Source: Amycolatopsis sp. WQ 127309 (GTDB lineage Bacteria; Actinomycetota; Actinomycetes; Mycobacteriales; Pseudonocardiaceae). From it: a stretch of DNA of 64,000 nt. Of this stretch, positions 23,369 through 32,798 are shown in pieces. The stretch covers positions 62,001 through 126,000 of the forward strand of contig NZ_CP095481.1 of assembly GCF_023023025.1 (NCBI RefSeq). The letters run 5' to 3'. A program made the position numbers and the translations under genes. Under the pieces are notes generated by a model. It was not told the origin of the DNA. It was given only the letters and a program-made list of their open reading frames with translations, and ran no database searches. Each line of letters opens with the position of its first letter. Position 1 is the stretch's first letter.

Positions 23369-25003
23369 TCAGGAAAGCTTGGTGCGCAGCACCTTCCCGG
23401 TCGCGTTGCGCGGCAGCTCGGCGAGGAACTCGACGTCGCGGGGCACCTTGTAGCGCGCCAGGTTCGCCTTGACGTAGTCGCGGACCGCGTCGACGTCGAG
23501 GTCCGCGCCGTCGGCCAGGACGACGAACGCCTTGAGCCGCTGGCCGAACTCGGGGTCCTCGACGCCGATCACCGCCGCCTCCAGGACGTCCTCGCGCTCG
23601 ACCAGGAGGTTCTCCACCTCGATCGGGAACACGTTCTCGCCGCCGGAGACGATCATCTCGTCGTCGCGGCCGTCGATGAACAGCAGGCCGTCCTCGTCGA
23701 AGTGGCCGACGTCGCCGCTGGAGAGCAGGCCGTCGATGATCTCCTTGTGGCGGCCGTCGGTGTAGCCGCCGAAGCTGAGCCCGCTGCCGACGAACACGCG
23801 GCCGGTGACGTGCGGCTCGGTGACCCGGCCGCCCTTTTCGTCGTACAGCGCGACTTTGCAGCCGACCGGCGCGCGGCCGACCGTGCCCGGGGCCTTCACC
23901 CAGTCCTCCGGCGTCGCGACGGTGGCCACGGCGACCTCGGTCGAGCCGTACAGGTTGTGCACGACCGGGCCGAACGCCTCGTTGGCGCGGTTGCCGAGGT
24001 CCGGCGACAGCGCGGAGCCCGCGACGAAGACGATCCGCAGCGACGACGTGTCGTACTTGCCGAGGACGTCCTTCGGCAGGTCGACGATGCGCTGCAGCAT
24101 GGTCGGCACGAGCACCAGCGCGGTGCACTTGTGCTCGGCCACCCCGCGCAGTGTCTCTTCGGGACTGAACTTGCGGCGCATCACGACCGTCGAGCCGAGC
24201 GCGAAGGACAGGATGAACTGCGACAGCCCGGTGCCGTGGAACAGCGGCGCACCCATGTACGTGGCTTCGTTGGCGCGCAGCGGGATCCGGTCGAGGAACT
24301 GCGCCGAGGCCAGCGCCGAGGTGTGCGGCCGCGGCGCGCCCTTCGGCGTCCCGGTGGTGCCGCTGGTCAGCAGCACGAACCCGCCCGGCTTGGCCGGCGC
24401 GGGCCACGGCCGGTCGTCGGTGCTGGCGATGATCTCGGCGAGTACCGGGACGTCCCGGTCGGACAGGTCGCTGCCGTCGTCCACCCAGGCCAGGTAGCGG
24501 TCGACGTTCTTCGGCATGGCGTCGAGCAGGCCGGTGAACTCCTGGTCGTACACCAGCGCGGTGACGTTCTCGCGCTTCGCGACGTCGGCCAGCTGCGGCT
24601 TCGCGAAGCCGGTGTTCATCAGCAGCAGGCGGACGCCGAGCTTGCCGGCCGCGGCCATCGTGAGGACCAGGCCGCGGTGGTCGCGACACAGCGCGGCGAC
24701 GACCTGGCCGGGCTTGATCCCGCGCTCCGACCAGGCCCGGGCCAGCGCGTTCGACTGGTCGTCGAGCTGCTTGTAGGTGAGCGGGCCGACCTCGTCGACG
24801 ATGCCGACGGCGGTCGGGTCGCGGCGTGCGGAGATGTGGTTGGCGCCGGCGAACGGCCCGTACTTGCGAATCGCGACCAGGGACCGGAGGCCTTCGTCGA
24901 CGCGGGGGAAGGGCACCAGCCCGGCCCGCCGCATCACGTCGACACTGCGCGCCGTCTCGGCCACCTTGTCCGCCACCTGCGTGGCGAGCGCGACCAGACT
25001 CAT
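23369..25003 (-). CDS. long-chain acyl-CoA ligase, FadD12-like
   Basis: A 544-residue adenylate-forming enzyme with the AMP-binding core LLTSGTTGTPKGAP (about 211-224), YGSTEVA, SSGDVGHFDEDG, DGRDDEMIVSGGENVFP and the C-terminal PRNATGKVLRTKL lysine. The N-terminal extension (ALATQVADKVAETARSVDVMRRAGL) is typical of the mycobacterial FadD12 group. It should activate a fatty or related acid to the CoA ester. ATG at 25003 begins at this extension. Divergent from the polymerase-like gene; no clear operon partner. Confidence 0.88.
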   Translation of the reverse strand: MSLVALATQVADKVAETARSVDVMRRAGLVPFPRVDEGLRSLVAIRKYGPFAGANHISARRDPTAVGIVDEVGPLTYKQLDDQSNALARAWSERGIKPGQVVAALCRDHRGLVLTMAAAGKLGVRLLLMNTGFAKPQLADVAKRENVTALVYDQEFTGLLDAMPKNVDRYLAWVDDGSDLSDRDVPVLAEIIASTDDRPWPAPAKPGGFVLLTSGTTGTPKGAPRPHTSALASAQFLDRIPLRANEATYMGAPLFHGTGLSQFILSFALGSTVVMRRKFSPEETLRGVAEHKCTALVLVPTMLQRIVDLPKDVLGKYDTSSLRIVFVAGSALSPDLGNRANEAFGPVVHNLYGSTEVAVATVATPEDWVKAPGTVGRAPVGCKVALYDEKGGRVTEPHVTGRVFVGSGLSFGGYTDGRHKEIIDGLLSSGDVGHFDEDGLLFIDGRDDEMIVSGGENVFPIEVENLLVEREDVLEAAVIGVEDPEFGQRLKAFVVLADGADLDVDAVRDYVKANLARYKVPRDVEFLAELPRNATGKVLRTKLS

Positions 25004-25148
25004 CCGGGCACCTCCGTTGCTGCGGGAAGAGACCCACGCCGACGGCACGACGTACCGGCGGTATGGGGGCTACTCGACAGTAAACCAAGCCCGTCGCCCC
25101 CGCACCAGACGTGGTCCGGCCGAAACTGTCGGTGGTGGTCGGCACAAT

Positions 25149-26843
25149 GTGTTCGTGCAGGTGATCGCGGGGCAGGAGGAGGACGGGAGCTTCACCGTGC
25201 ACTCGCCGTCCTCGACCGTGACCGGCCTGGACGAGGCGGGTTTCGCGGCGCTGGCCCGGGAGCTGGAGGCCGCGCTCGACCCGCGGTGGGTGTTCCCGTC
25301 CGTCGAGGTCACCTACCCGGTGCTGGTGGCGGCCGGGGTGCGGCTGCGGCGGTGTCACGACCTCTCGCTGGCCGAGGGGCTGCTGCTGGCGCACGCGGGT
25401 CAGGAGGGGCAGTCGCGGAGCCTGCGCGCGGCCTGGGCCAGGGCCAACGGCGAGGAACCGCCGTCGGATTCGGCGACCGTCGAGCTGGCTCAGCCGACGC
25501 TGTTCGACACCCGGACGCCGACGTTGCCCGACGGCGTGACGGTCGTCACGGCGGTCCAGCGCGTCCTCGCGGAGCAGGACCGGCGGGCCGCGGCGGTCGA
25601 GCACCCGGACCGGTTCCGGCTGCTGCTGGCCGCGGAGTCGGCGAGCGCGCTGGCCGCGGTGGAGATGGCGGCCGACGGCCTGCCCTGGCGCGCGGACCTG
25701 CACGAGGCACTGCTGGTCTCACGGCTCGGTCCCCGCGTGCCGGCCGGGCACCGGCCGAAGGTGCTGGTGGAGCTGGCCGCGAAGATCACCGAGGCGTTCG
25801 GCGGGCGGGCGGTCAACCCGGACTCGCCGCCGAGCGTCGTCCGGGCGCTGGCCCGGGCCGGGATCGAGGTACCGTCCGCGCGGAAGTACTTCCTGAAGGG
25901 GATCGACCACCCGGCGGTCGGGCCGCTGCTGGAGTACAAGGAGCTGTCGCGGCTCTACACGGCGAACGGCTGGACGTGGCTCGAGGAGTGGGTCACCGAC
26001 GGCCGCTTCCGCCCGCACTACGTCGTCGGCGGGGTGGTGTCCGGGCGGTGGGCCAGCCGCGGCGGCGGGGCGTTGCAGATCCCGAAGGTGCTGCGCACGT
26101 GCGTCCGCGCGGACCCGGGCTGGAAGCTGGTGGTGGCTGACGCGGCGCAGCTGGAACCCCGGGTGCTGACGGCGTTGTCGGGCGACCGCCGCCTGGCCGA
26201 CGTCGCGGCGGCGACGGACCTGTACGCGCGGCTGGGCGAGGCGCTGTTCTCGGGCGCCCGCTGGGTCCCGGCTGCGGATGACGACCGCGACGACCGGGCC
26301 CGCGCGAAGATCGCGATGCTGTCGGCGATGTACGGCGGCACGTCCGGCGAAGCGGGGCCGTTGCTGGCGCTCTTGCGGCAGCGGTTCCCGGACGCGGTGT
26401 CCTATGTGGAGCACGCGGCGCAAGCGGGCGAACGCGGCGAGCGCGTCCGTTCTCGTCTCGGCCGCACCTCCCCCGCCCCTTCCGCGGCCTGGCGCGCCCT
26501 GACCGGCGGCCTGGCGTCGGACGAAGCGGCGGAGCTGAAGGCCCGCCGGGCGTCGCGCGGCTGGGGCCGGTTCACGCGCAACTTCGTCGTCCAGGCGAGC
26601 GCGGCGGACATGACGGCGGTGATGCTGGCCACGCTCCGCCGTCGCCTCCCCGCCCCCGCCCACCTGGTCTTCTTCCAGCACGACGAGGTGATCGTCCACA
26701 CCCCGGCCGAGCTGGCCGACGTGGTCTCGTCGTCCATTGTGGACAGCATCACGGAAGCGGCGACCATGCTGTTCGGCGAGGCATGCCCGGTCCGCTTCCC
26801 GATGCACATAGCCCCAGTCGACACGTACGCCGACGCAAAATAA
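25149..26843 (+). CDS. bifunctional 3'-5' exonuclease/DNA polymerase-like protein (family A)
   Basis: A 564-residue protein whose C-terminal half is a family-A DNA polymerase. Motif A is VVADAAQLEPRVL, motif B the KIAMLSAMYGG helix, and motif C QHDEVIVHTP. The N-terminal 190 residues correspond to the exonuclease-like domain but no DxE metal motif can be seen, so proofreading is doubtful. It is distinct from full-length PolA (about 900 residues) and is a known extra polymerase type in actinobacteria. Start is uncertain: GTG at 25149 or 25155, neither with a good ribosome site; CACAAT just upstream could be a -10 box. Probable role in repair synthesis. Confidence 0.82.
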   Translation: MFVQVIAGQEEDGSFTVHSPSSTVTGLDEAGFAALARELEAALDPRWVFPSVEVTYPVLVAAGVRLRRCHDLSLAEGLLLAHAGQEGQSRSLRAAWARANGEEPPSDSATVELAQPTLFDTRTPTLPDGVTVVTAVQRVLAEQDRRAAAVEHPDRFRLLLAAESASALAAVEMAADGLPWRADLHEALLVSRLGPRVPAGHRPKVLVELAAKITEAFGGRAVNPDSPPSVVRALARAGIEVPSARKYFLKGIDHPAVGPLLEYKELSRLYTANGWTWLEEWVTDGRFRPHYVVGGVVSGRWASRGGGALQIPKVLRTCVRADPGWKLVVADAAQLEPRVLTALSGDRRLADVAAATDLYARLGEALFSGARWVPAADDDRDDRARAKIAMLSAMYGGTSGEAGPLLALLRQRFPDAVSYVEHAAQAGERGERVRSRLGRTSPAPSAAWRALTGGLASDEAAELKARRASRGWGRFTRNFVVQASAADMTAVMLATLRRRLPAPAHLVFFQHDEVIVHTPAELADVVSSSIVDSITEAATMLFGEACPVRFPMHIAPVDTYADAK

Positions 26844-26845
26844 CC

Positions 26846-27104
26846 GAGTCACGTCTTCAATCACGCGAGTCACGTCTTCAATCGCGCGAGTCACGTCTTC
26901 AATCACGCGAGACCCGCCGCTGATCACGCGAGTTCGGAGTCCCGGCACGTGAGCCGACCCGCTGGGTACGCGAGTCGTCCGTCCAGGTACGGCGAGTTCG
27001 CCGTTCCAGTACACCGGAGTCGCGTGATCAGCGGCGGATCTCGCGTGATCAGAAACGGATCTCGCGTGATTGGGGGCGCATCTCGCGTGATTGGAGGGCG
27101 ATAC
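26846..27104. repeat. two-armed array of 21-base repeats between convergent genes
   Basis: The left arm has GAGTCACGTCTTCAATCACG units of 21 bases at 26846, 26867 and 26888 (the second has one change), then diverged GAG-n15-ACG units to about 27014. The right arm (27020-27104) carries the same unit in inverse orientation (TCGCGTGATCAG, TCGCGTGATTGG). The centre is the palindrome CGGCGAGTTCGCCG. There are no unique spacers between constant repeats, so it is not CRISPR. The array fills the gap between the polymerase-like gene and hrpA. Confidence 0.75.
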
Positions 27105-27108
27105 GGCG

Positions 27109-30100
27109 TCAGGCCAGGGCGTCGTCCAAAGCCTTCGTGATGCGTTTCAGCGAGACCGGGTGCGCCGTGCCCAGGGTCTGGGCGAAGAACGAGACCCGCA
27201 GCTCCTCGATCATCCAGCGGACCTCGTCCAGGGCCGGGGACGACGTGGCCGGTGGGAGGGAAGCGCGAGCCTCGGCGTACTCGGAAGTGATCCACGCGAT
27301 GTCCGCCGTCCGCTGCAGGTCGCGGGTCGGTTCCGACACCAGCTTCTCCAGCCGGCGCGAGATCCCCTGCAGGTAGCGGACGACGTTCCGCAGCCGTGAA
27401 GCGCCCGTCGCCGTCACGAAACCCGGGTACACCAGCGATGACAGCTGTGCGCGCACGTCCGCGAGGGACTCCGCCGGGCCTCGCGTCGCGGACAACGCCA
27501 CCTCGACGTCGTTCGCCGCGCGGAGGATCTTCTCCACTTCGGTCAGGACCTCCAGCACCGTCTGGTGCAGGCCGGCCCGGACCTTCTCCAGCAGCGACGC
27601 GAACCCGGCTTCGTCGAACGCCGGGCCGCCCGCGGTGGCCATCAGGGCGTCCACCGCGCAGTCGACGCAGTCCTCCAGCAACGCCGCGACGCTGCCGTGC
27701 GGGTTGCGGTTCAGCACCAGCTTCGAGGAGTTCGACAGCGACCGCGTGATGAACTTCATCGGCGAGCTCAGGTTGAGCCGCAGCATCCGCCGCGTGCCCG
27801 CCCACATCGCGTGTTCCTGCTGGGCCGGCGTGTCCAGCATCCGGACCGCCACCGTCGCGCCCTCGTCGACCAGCGCCGGGTACGCCTTGACGTCGTGGCC
27901 GCGTTGCGTCGAAGCGAAAACCCTTGGCAGCGAACCGAACGACGGCTTCGTCAGGCCCGCCTTCTCCAAGCTGTTGGCCGCCTTCGAGATGGTCTCCCGG
28001 ACCTTCGGCGCCAGCTTCAGCCGCAGCAGCGAGATGTCCTTGCCCTCGGCCACGCGCTTGCCGCGCTCGTCCACCACCCGGAACGTCACCTTCAGGTGGT
28101 CCGGCACCGAAGCGAGGTCCCAGTCGGAGAACGGGATCGTGATACCGCGCAACGCACGCAGCTCGCGGCCGAGCACCTCCAGCAGCGGACCGTCCGAAGG
28201 GGACACTCGCGAAAGGACGTAGTTCGCCGTGTCGGGCGCCGGGACGAAGTTGCGGCGCACCGCCTTCGGCAGCGACTTGATCAGCTGCGTCACCAGCTCC
28301 GACCGCAAGCCCGGCACCTGCCAGTCGAAACCGTCCTCGGTGACCTGGTTCAGCACCGGCAGCGGGATGTGCACGGTGACGCCGTCGGCGTCCGCGCCCG
28401 GCTCGAACTGGTAGGTCAGCGCGAAGACCTGCGTGCCCTGCGTCCACGAGTCGGGGTAGTCGCCCTCGCGGACGCCGCCCGCGGTCTCGTTGATGAGCAT
28501 CGACTTCTCGAACGACAGCAGGTCCGGCTGCTCGTGGCGGGTCTTCTTCCACCACGTGTCGAAGTGCCGCACCGAGACGACGTCCGCGGGCACGCGGGAG
28601 TCGTAGAACTCGTACAGCGTCTGGTCGTCGACCAGGATGTCGCGGCGCCGCGCGCGGTTCTCGAGGTCCTCGACCTCCTCCAGCAGGGCCCGGTTCTCAG
28701 CGAAGAAGTGGTGGCGCGTCTGCCAGTCGCCCTCCACGAGCGCGTGTCGGATGAACAGCGCCCGCGACATCTCGGGGTCGATCCGGCCGTAGTTGACGCG
28801 CCGGTCGGCGATCAGCGGGACGCCGTAGAGCGTCACCTTCTCGATCGCGATCACCGCGCCCTGCTTGCGTTCCCAGTGCGGCTCGGAGTAGTTGCGCTTG
28901 ACGACGTGCTGCGCCAGCGGCTCGACCCACTCCGGCTCGATGCGCGCGTTGACCCGGGCCCACAGCCGGGACGTCTCGACCAGCTCGGCCGACATCACCC
29001 AGCGCGGCTGCTTCTTGAACAGCGCCGAACCGGGGAACACGCCGAACCGCGCGCCGCGCGCGCCCAGGTAGTCGCCCTTCGCCGGGTCCTTGAGCCCGAT
29101 GTGCGAGAGCAGCCCGGCGATCAGCGACGTGTGCACCTTCTGCGGGTCGACGGCGTCGGTGTTCGTGTTCAGCGAGATGCCGAGCGGTTTGGCCAGCTGG
29201 CGGAGCTGACTGAAGATGTCCTGCCACTCGCGCACGCGCAGGTAGTTCAGGTACTCGTTGCGGCACAGCCGGCGAAACTGGTTGCTGGACAACGCCTTCT
29301 GCTGCTCGGCGACGTACTCCCACAGGTTGAGGTAGGCCAGGAAGTCCGACGTCGGGTCCGCGAACCGCGCGTGCTGCTGGTCGGCCTGCTGCTGCTTCTC
29401 CGACGGCCGCTCGCGCGGGTCCTGGATGGACAGCGCGGCCGCGATGATCATCACTTCGCGGACGCAGCCGTTCCGGGCGGCCTCCAGGACCATCCGGCCC
29501 ATCCGCGGGTCCACCGGCAGCTGCGCGAGCTTGCGGCCGGTCTCGGTGAGCCGCCGGTCGCTGTTGCCGGCGGCCTCGCTGTCGAACGCGCCCAGCTCCT
29601 GCAGCAGGCCGATACCGTCGGTGACCTGACGGCGGTCCGGCGGCTCGACGAACGGGAACGCGGCGATGTCGCCCAGCCCCAGCGACGTCATCTGCAGGAT
29701 GACCGAGGCCAGGTTGGTCCGCAGGATCTCCGGGTCGGTGAACTCGGGCCGCGCCTCGAAGTCGTCTTCGGAGTAGAGCCGGATGCAGATGCCGTCGGAC
29801 GTCCGGCCGCAGCGGCCCTTGCGCTGGTTCGCCGACGCCTGCGACACCTGCTCGATCGGCAGCCGCTGCACCTTGGTGCGGTGGCTGTAGCGCGAGATCC
29901 GCGCGGTGCCCGGGTCGACGACGTACTTGATGCCCGGCACGGTCAGCGACGTCTCGGCGACGTTCGTCGCGAGCACGACCCGGCGCCCGGTGTGCTGCTG
30001 GAACACCCGGTGCTGGTCGGCCGCCGACAGCCGCGCGTACAGCGGCAGGACCTCGGTGCCCCGCAGGTCGGCGCGGTTGAGCACGTCCGCCGTGTCGCGG

Positions 30101-31002
30101 ATCTCGCGCTCGCCGGAGAGGAACACCAGCACGTCGCCCGGGCCCTCGGCGCACAGCTCTTCGACGGCTTCGAGGATGCCCTGGGTCTGGTCGCGCTCGT
30201 CGTCCCCCTCGGGGTCTTCGGGGTCGACGAGCGGCCGGTAGCGGACCTCGACGGGGTACGTCCGGCCGGAGACCTCAACGATCGGCGCGTTGTCGAAGTG
30301 CTTCGAGAACCGCTCCGGGTCGATGGTCGCCGAGGTGATGATCACCTTGAGGTCGGGACGCCGCGGCAGCAGCTGCTTGAGGTAGCCGAGGATGAAGTCG
30401 ATGTTGAGGCTGCGCTCGTGGGCCTCGTCGATGATCAGCGTGTCGTACTGGCGCAGCGACCGGTCGGTCTGGATCTCGGCCAGCAGGATGCCGTCGGTCA
30501 TCAGCTTGACCAGCGTGTCCTGCCCGGACTGGTCGGTGAACCGCACCTTGTAGCCGACGGTGTCGCCCAGCTCGGTCTTCAGCTCGCTGGCGATCCGGTC
30601 GGCGACCGTGCGCGCGGCCAGCCGGCGCGGCTGCGTGTGCCCGATCTGGCCGCGGACGCCGCGGCCCAGCTCGAGGCAGATCTTCGGCAGCTGGGTGGTC
30701 TTGCCCGAGCCGGTCTCCCCCGCGACGATGACGACCTGGTGCGCGGCGATGGCCGCGCCGATCTCGTCCTTGAGCCTGCTGACCGGCAGCTCTTCGGGGT
30801 ATTCGATCTTGGGCACGCTCTCGCGGCGCGACAGCAGGCGCAGCTCGGCGGCGTCGACGTCGGCGGCGATCCGGGCGAGGGCGGAGTCGCGGTCGCGGGC
30901 CTTGCGGGCACCGTCGAGCCGCCTGCGCAGCCGGTGCTCGTCGCGCGGCATCAGCTCGGGCAGGCGCGCACGCAGCGCTTCGAACGGGGATGGTGTGGAC
31001 AT
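27109..31002 (-). CDS. hrpA: ATP-dependent RNA helicase HrpA
   Basis: A full-length 1297-residue DEAH-box helicase. Motif I is AGETGSGKTTQ (94-104), motif II DEAH (192-195), motif III SAT in IITSATIDPERF, and motif VI QRKGRCGRTSDG. The HA2, OB and long HrpA-type C-terminal DUF3418 region follow. HrpA resolves stalled or collided ribosomes on mRNA in E. coli; the same role is likely here. The ATG at 31002 matches the usual N-terminus. A large terminator hairpin lies upstream (31084-31130), belonging to the next gene. Confidence 0.95.
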   Translation of the reverse strand: MSTPSPFEALRARLPELMPRDEHRLRRRLDGARKARDRDSALARIAADVDAAELRLLSRRESVPKIEYPEELPVSRLKDEIGAAIAAHQVVIVAGETGSGKTTQLPKICLELGRGVRGQIGHTQPRRLAARTVADRIASELKTELGDTVGYKVRFTDQSGQDTLVKLMTDGILLAEIQTDRSLRQYDTLIIDEAHERSLNIDFILGYLKQLLPRRPDLKVIITSATIDPERFSKHFDNAPIVEVSGRTYPVEVRYRPLVDPEDPEGDDERDQTQGILEAVEELCAEGPGDVLVFLSGEREIRDTADVLNRADLRGTEVLPLYARLSAADQHRVFQQHTGRRVVLATNVAETSLTVPGIKYVVDPGTARISRYSHRTKVQRLPIEQVSQASANQRKGRCGRTSDGICIRLYSEDDFEARPEFTDPEILRTNLASVILQMTSLGLGDIAAFPFVEPPDRRQVTDGIGLLQELGAFDSEAAGNSDRRLTETGRKLAQLPVDPRMGRMVLEAARNGCVREVMIIAAALSIQDPRERPSEKQQQADQQHARFADPTSDFLAYLNLWEYVAEQQKALSSNQFRRLCRNEYLNYLRVREWQDIFSQLRQLAKPLGISLNTNTDAVDPQKVHTSLIAGLLSHIGLKDPAKGDYLGARGARFGVFPGSALFKKQPRWVMSAELVETSRLWARVNARIEPEWVEPLAQHVVKRNYSEPHWERKQGAVIAIEKVTLYGVPLIADRRVNYGRIDPEMSRALFIRHALVEGDWQTRHHFFAENRALLEEVEDLENRARRRDILVDDQTLYEFYDSRVPADVVSVRHFDTWWKKTRHEQPDLLSFEKSMLINETAGGVREGDYPDSWTQGTQVFALTYQFEPGADADGVTVHIPLPVLNQVTEDGFDWQVPGLRSELVTQLIKSLPKAVRRNFVPAPDTANYVLSRVSPSDGPLLEVLGRELRALRGITIPFSDWDLASVPDHLKVTFRVVDERGKRVAEGKDISLLRLKLAPKVRETISKAANSLEKAGLTKPSFGSLPRVFASTQRGHDVKAYPALVDEGATVAVRMLDTPAQQEHAMWAGTRRMLRLNLSSPMKFITRSLSNSSKLVLNRNPHGSVAALLEDCVDCAVDALMATAGGPAFDEAGFASLLEKVRAGLHQTVLEVLTEVEKILRAANDVEVALSATRGPAESLADVRAQLSSLVYPGFVTATGASRLRNVVRYLQGISRRLEKLVSEPTRDLQRTADIAWITSEYAEARASLPPATSSPALDEVRWMIEELRVSFFAQTLGTAHPVSLKRITKALDDALA

Positions 31003-31083
31003 ACTCGGGCCAAGGATAGCCGTGCGTGACGACGCGGGCTCCTGAATATCCCCGCGGCGTGACCGGCGGCACCCCCGAAAGCC

Positions 31084-31130
31084 GTGAAGGCCTCCTTACC
31101 GGCCGTAAGAGCCGGTAAGGAGGCCTTCAC
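31084..31130. terminator. perfect 20-base stem-loop
   Basis: GTGAAGGCCTCCTTACCGGC and GCCGGTAAGGAGGCCTTCAC pair perfectly around a seven-base loop. It lies directly after the stop of the small membrane protein gene (31143, minus strand) and ahead of hrpA, so it should end that transcript. Confidence 0.8.
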
Positions 31131-31142
31131 GGACCAAGAGCG

Positions 31143-31472
31143 TCAGCCGGGCTGCCCGGGCTGCTGCGGGTACTGCTGCTGCTGGGCGTAGGGCTGCTGC
31201 TGCGGCTGGCCCGGGTAGCCCTGCGGGGCGCCCGGCGCCGGCGGCTGCTGCGCGAACTGCTGCTGCGGCTGCGGCGCGGCCTTGGACCGGTTGAGCACCA
31301 GCGAGACGACGATCAGCGCGACGCCGACGAGGCCCAGCACGATCCCGAACGTGGGCTGCATGTCGTCGGCCCACGAGAGCAGCCGGAACTCCATGTCGAA
31401 CTGCTCGAGGACGAACGTGCCGAAGCCGAGGACGGCGAACAGGATGCCGATCCGCATCAGGATGGAAGACAA
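31143..31472 (-). CDS. small two-helix membrane protein with Gln/Pro-rich tail
   Basis: A 109-residue protein with hydrophobic segments at about 5-22 and 42-61 and a C-terminal tail (68-109) made of PQQQ, PGQP and PYAQQ runs. The tail is probably disordered and cytoplasmic. I do not recognise a family beyond the common actinobacterial pattern of small membrane proteins with Q/P-rich tails. Start is TTG at 31472 with GGGGG six bases before it, or the ATG at 31457. The gene stands alone and is followed by a strong terminator. Confidence 0.7.
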   Translation of the reverse strand: MSSILMRIGILFAVLGFGTFVLEQFDMEFRLLSWADDMQPTFGIVLGLVGVALIVVSLVLNRSKAAPQPQQQFAQQPPAPGAPQGYPGQPQQQPYAQQQQYPQQPGQPG

Positions 31473-31588
31473 GGAAAACCCCCAACGGGCAAGGAAAACA
31501 GGAGCAGACCGCCCCCGACGGCCCGCGATGGGACTCGAACGATAACGACCGGTCCAGACCCTGTCCCCGGATTTCCCGATTTGTTACC

Positions 31589-32752
31589 TCACGTCCGCTG
31601 GAGCGAGTCCGGGCCCAGGTCGGCGAGGGTGCGGTGGCCGGAAAGTCCCATCGTCAGGTCGAAGTCGGCCAGCAAGCTCCGCAGCACGTGGCGCACGCCG
31701 TCCTCTCCCGCGTGCGCCAGGCCGTAGACCCACGGGCGCCCCACCAGCACCGCGCGGGCGCCGAGCGCGATCGCCTTGAGGACGTCCGCGCCGGTGCGGA
31801 TGCCGGAGTCGAACAGCACCTCCAGCCGGTCGCCGACCGCCGCGACGATGCCGGGCAACGCCTCCAGCGCGCCGATCGCGCCGTCGACCTGGCGGCCGCC
31901 GTGGTTGGAGACGACGATGCCGTCCATCCCGGCCTCGGCCGCGCGACGCGCGTCGGCAACGTGCTGGATGCCCTTGAGCACGATCGGGCCGTCCCAGTGC
32001 TCGCGCAGGAACGGCAGCTGGTCCCACGTCCGGTCGGCGCCGGTGATCATGCCGAGCCAGCGCAGGATCGCCGTGCCCGAGTCCTCCTCGGGCGTCTTCT
32101 CCAGCATCCCGCGGAACACCGGGTCGGTGAACGCGACGGCGAGCCCCTCGCCCTTGAGGAACGGCAGGTAGCCCTGGTCCAGATCGGACGGCCGCCAGGC
32201 CAGCGTCCACGTGTCGAGCGTGACGACCAGCGCCGTGTAGCCGGCCGCCTTCGCCCGGGACAGCAGGCTCGCGCAGACGTCCGGGTCGCCGGGCCAGTAC
32301 AGCTGGAACCAGCGCGGGCCGTCGCCGTTGGCCGCGGCGACGTCCTCGATGCCGGTCGACGACGCCGTGGAAAGGATGAACGGCAGGCCGACCGAGGCCG
32401 CGGCGCGGGCCGTGGCGGACTCGGCGCCGGAGTGCACGATCGACTGGACGCCGACGGGCGCGACGGCCACCGGCGCGGGCAGCCGGGTGCCGAGCACCGT
32501 GGTCGCCAGGTCGCGGTCGGTGGCGCCGGTCAGCATCCGCGGCACGACGCGCCAGCGGTCGAACGCCTCGCGGTTGGCCCGCGCGGTGGCGCCGGAGCCG
32601 GCCGCGCCCGCGACGTAGGAGAACGGGCCGGGCGCCATGACCTCGCGCGCCGACGCTTCGAGCTTCGTCGCGTCGGTCGAGCACGGCGGCAGCTGACCAC
32701 CGAGTCCCTGCAGGTAGAGCTCGTTCTGGTAGCTGCCGAAGCGTTCGGTCAC
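31589..32752 (-). CDS. lactate 2-monooxygenase / FMN-dependent alpha-hydroxy-acid oxidase
   Basis: A 387-residue FMN enzyme of the L-lactate oxidase/monooxygenase family. FMN-binding VAPVGVQSIVHSGAE, the active-site histidine and arginine in VVSNHGGRQVDGA (about 287-299), and LFDSGIRTGADVLKAIALGA are present. The YWPGDPDVCASLLSRAK and LDTWTLAWRP segments are typical of lactate 2-monooxygenase, which makes acetate, CO2 and water. GTG start at 32752. Stands alone; 46 bases separate it from the acetyltransferase upstream. Confidence 0.87.
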   Translation of the reverse strand: MTERFGSYQNELYLQGLGGQLPPCSTDATKLEASAREVMAPGPFSYVAGAAGSGATARANREAFDRWRVVPRMLTGATDRDLATTVLGTRLPAPVAVAPVGVQSIVHSGAESATARAAASVGLPFILSTASSTGIEDVAAANGDGPRWFQLYWPGDPDVCASLLSRAKAAGYTALVVTLDTWTLAWRPSDLDQGYLPFLKGEGLAVAFTDPVFRGMLEKTPEEDSGTAILRWLGMITGADRTWDQLPFLREHWDGPIVLKGIQHVADARRAAEAGMDGIVVSNHGGRQVDGAIGALEALPGIVAAVGDRLEVLFDSGIRTGADVLKAIALGARAVLVGRPWVYGLAHAGEDGVRHVLRSLLADFDLTMGLSGHRTLADLGPDSLQRT

Positions 32753-32798
32753 GTCTGCCTCCTCGCGTTCGAACGCGCACTGTACTCGCCGGTACGGC

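Noticed and set aside
26846..27104. CRISPR array
   Set aside because: Units follow each other without unique spacers, they invert in the middle, and no cas gene is nearby.
26949..27140. Heptad-repeat peptide encoded by the 21-base array
   Set aside because: The Arg-Val-Ile heptads arise because 21 is a multiple of three. There is no ribosome site and the arms encode them on opposite strands.
27565..31029. Very long plus-strand open frame opposite hrpA
   Set aside because: It mirrors the third-position GC bias of the helicase gene; its translation is Arg/Gln/Val-rich and has no domain. The same applies to plus-strand frames opposite the ATPase (15702-18218) and other genes.
31527..31548. tRNA gene or attachment-site remnant
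   Set aside because: The minus strand has GTTCGAGTCCCATCGCG, like a T-arm and acceptor end, but no anticodon or D-arm can be folded upstream and no integrase is present.
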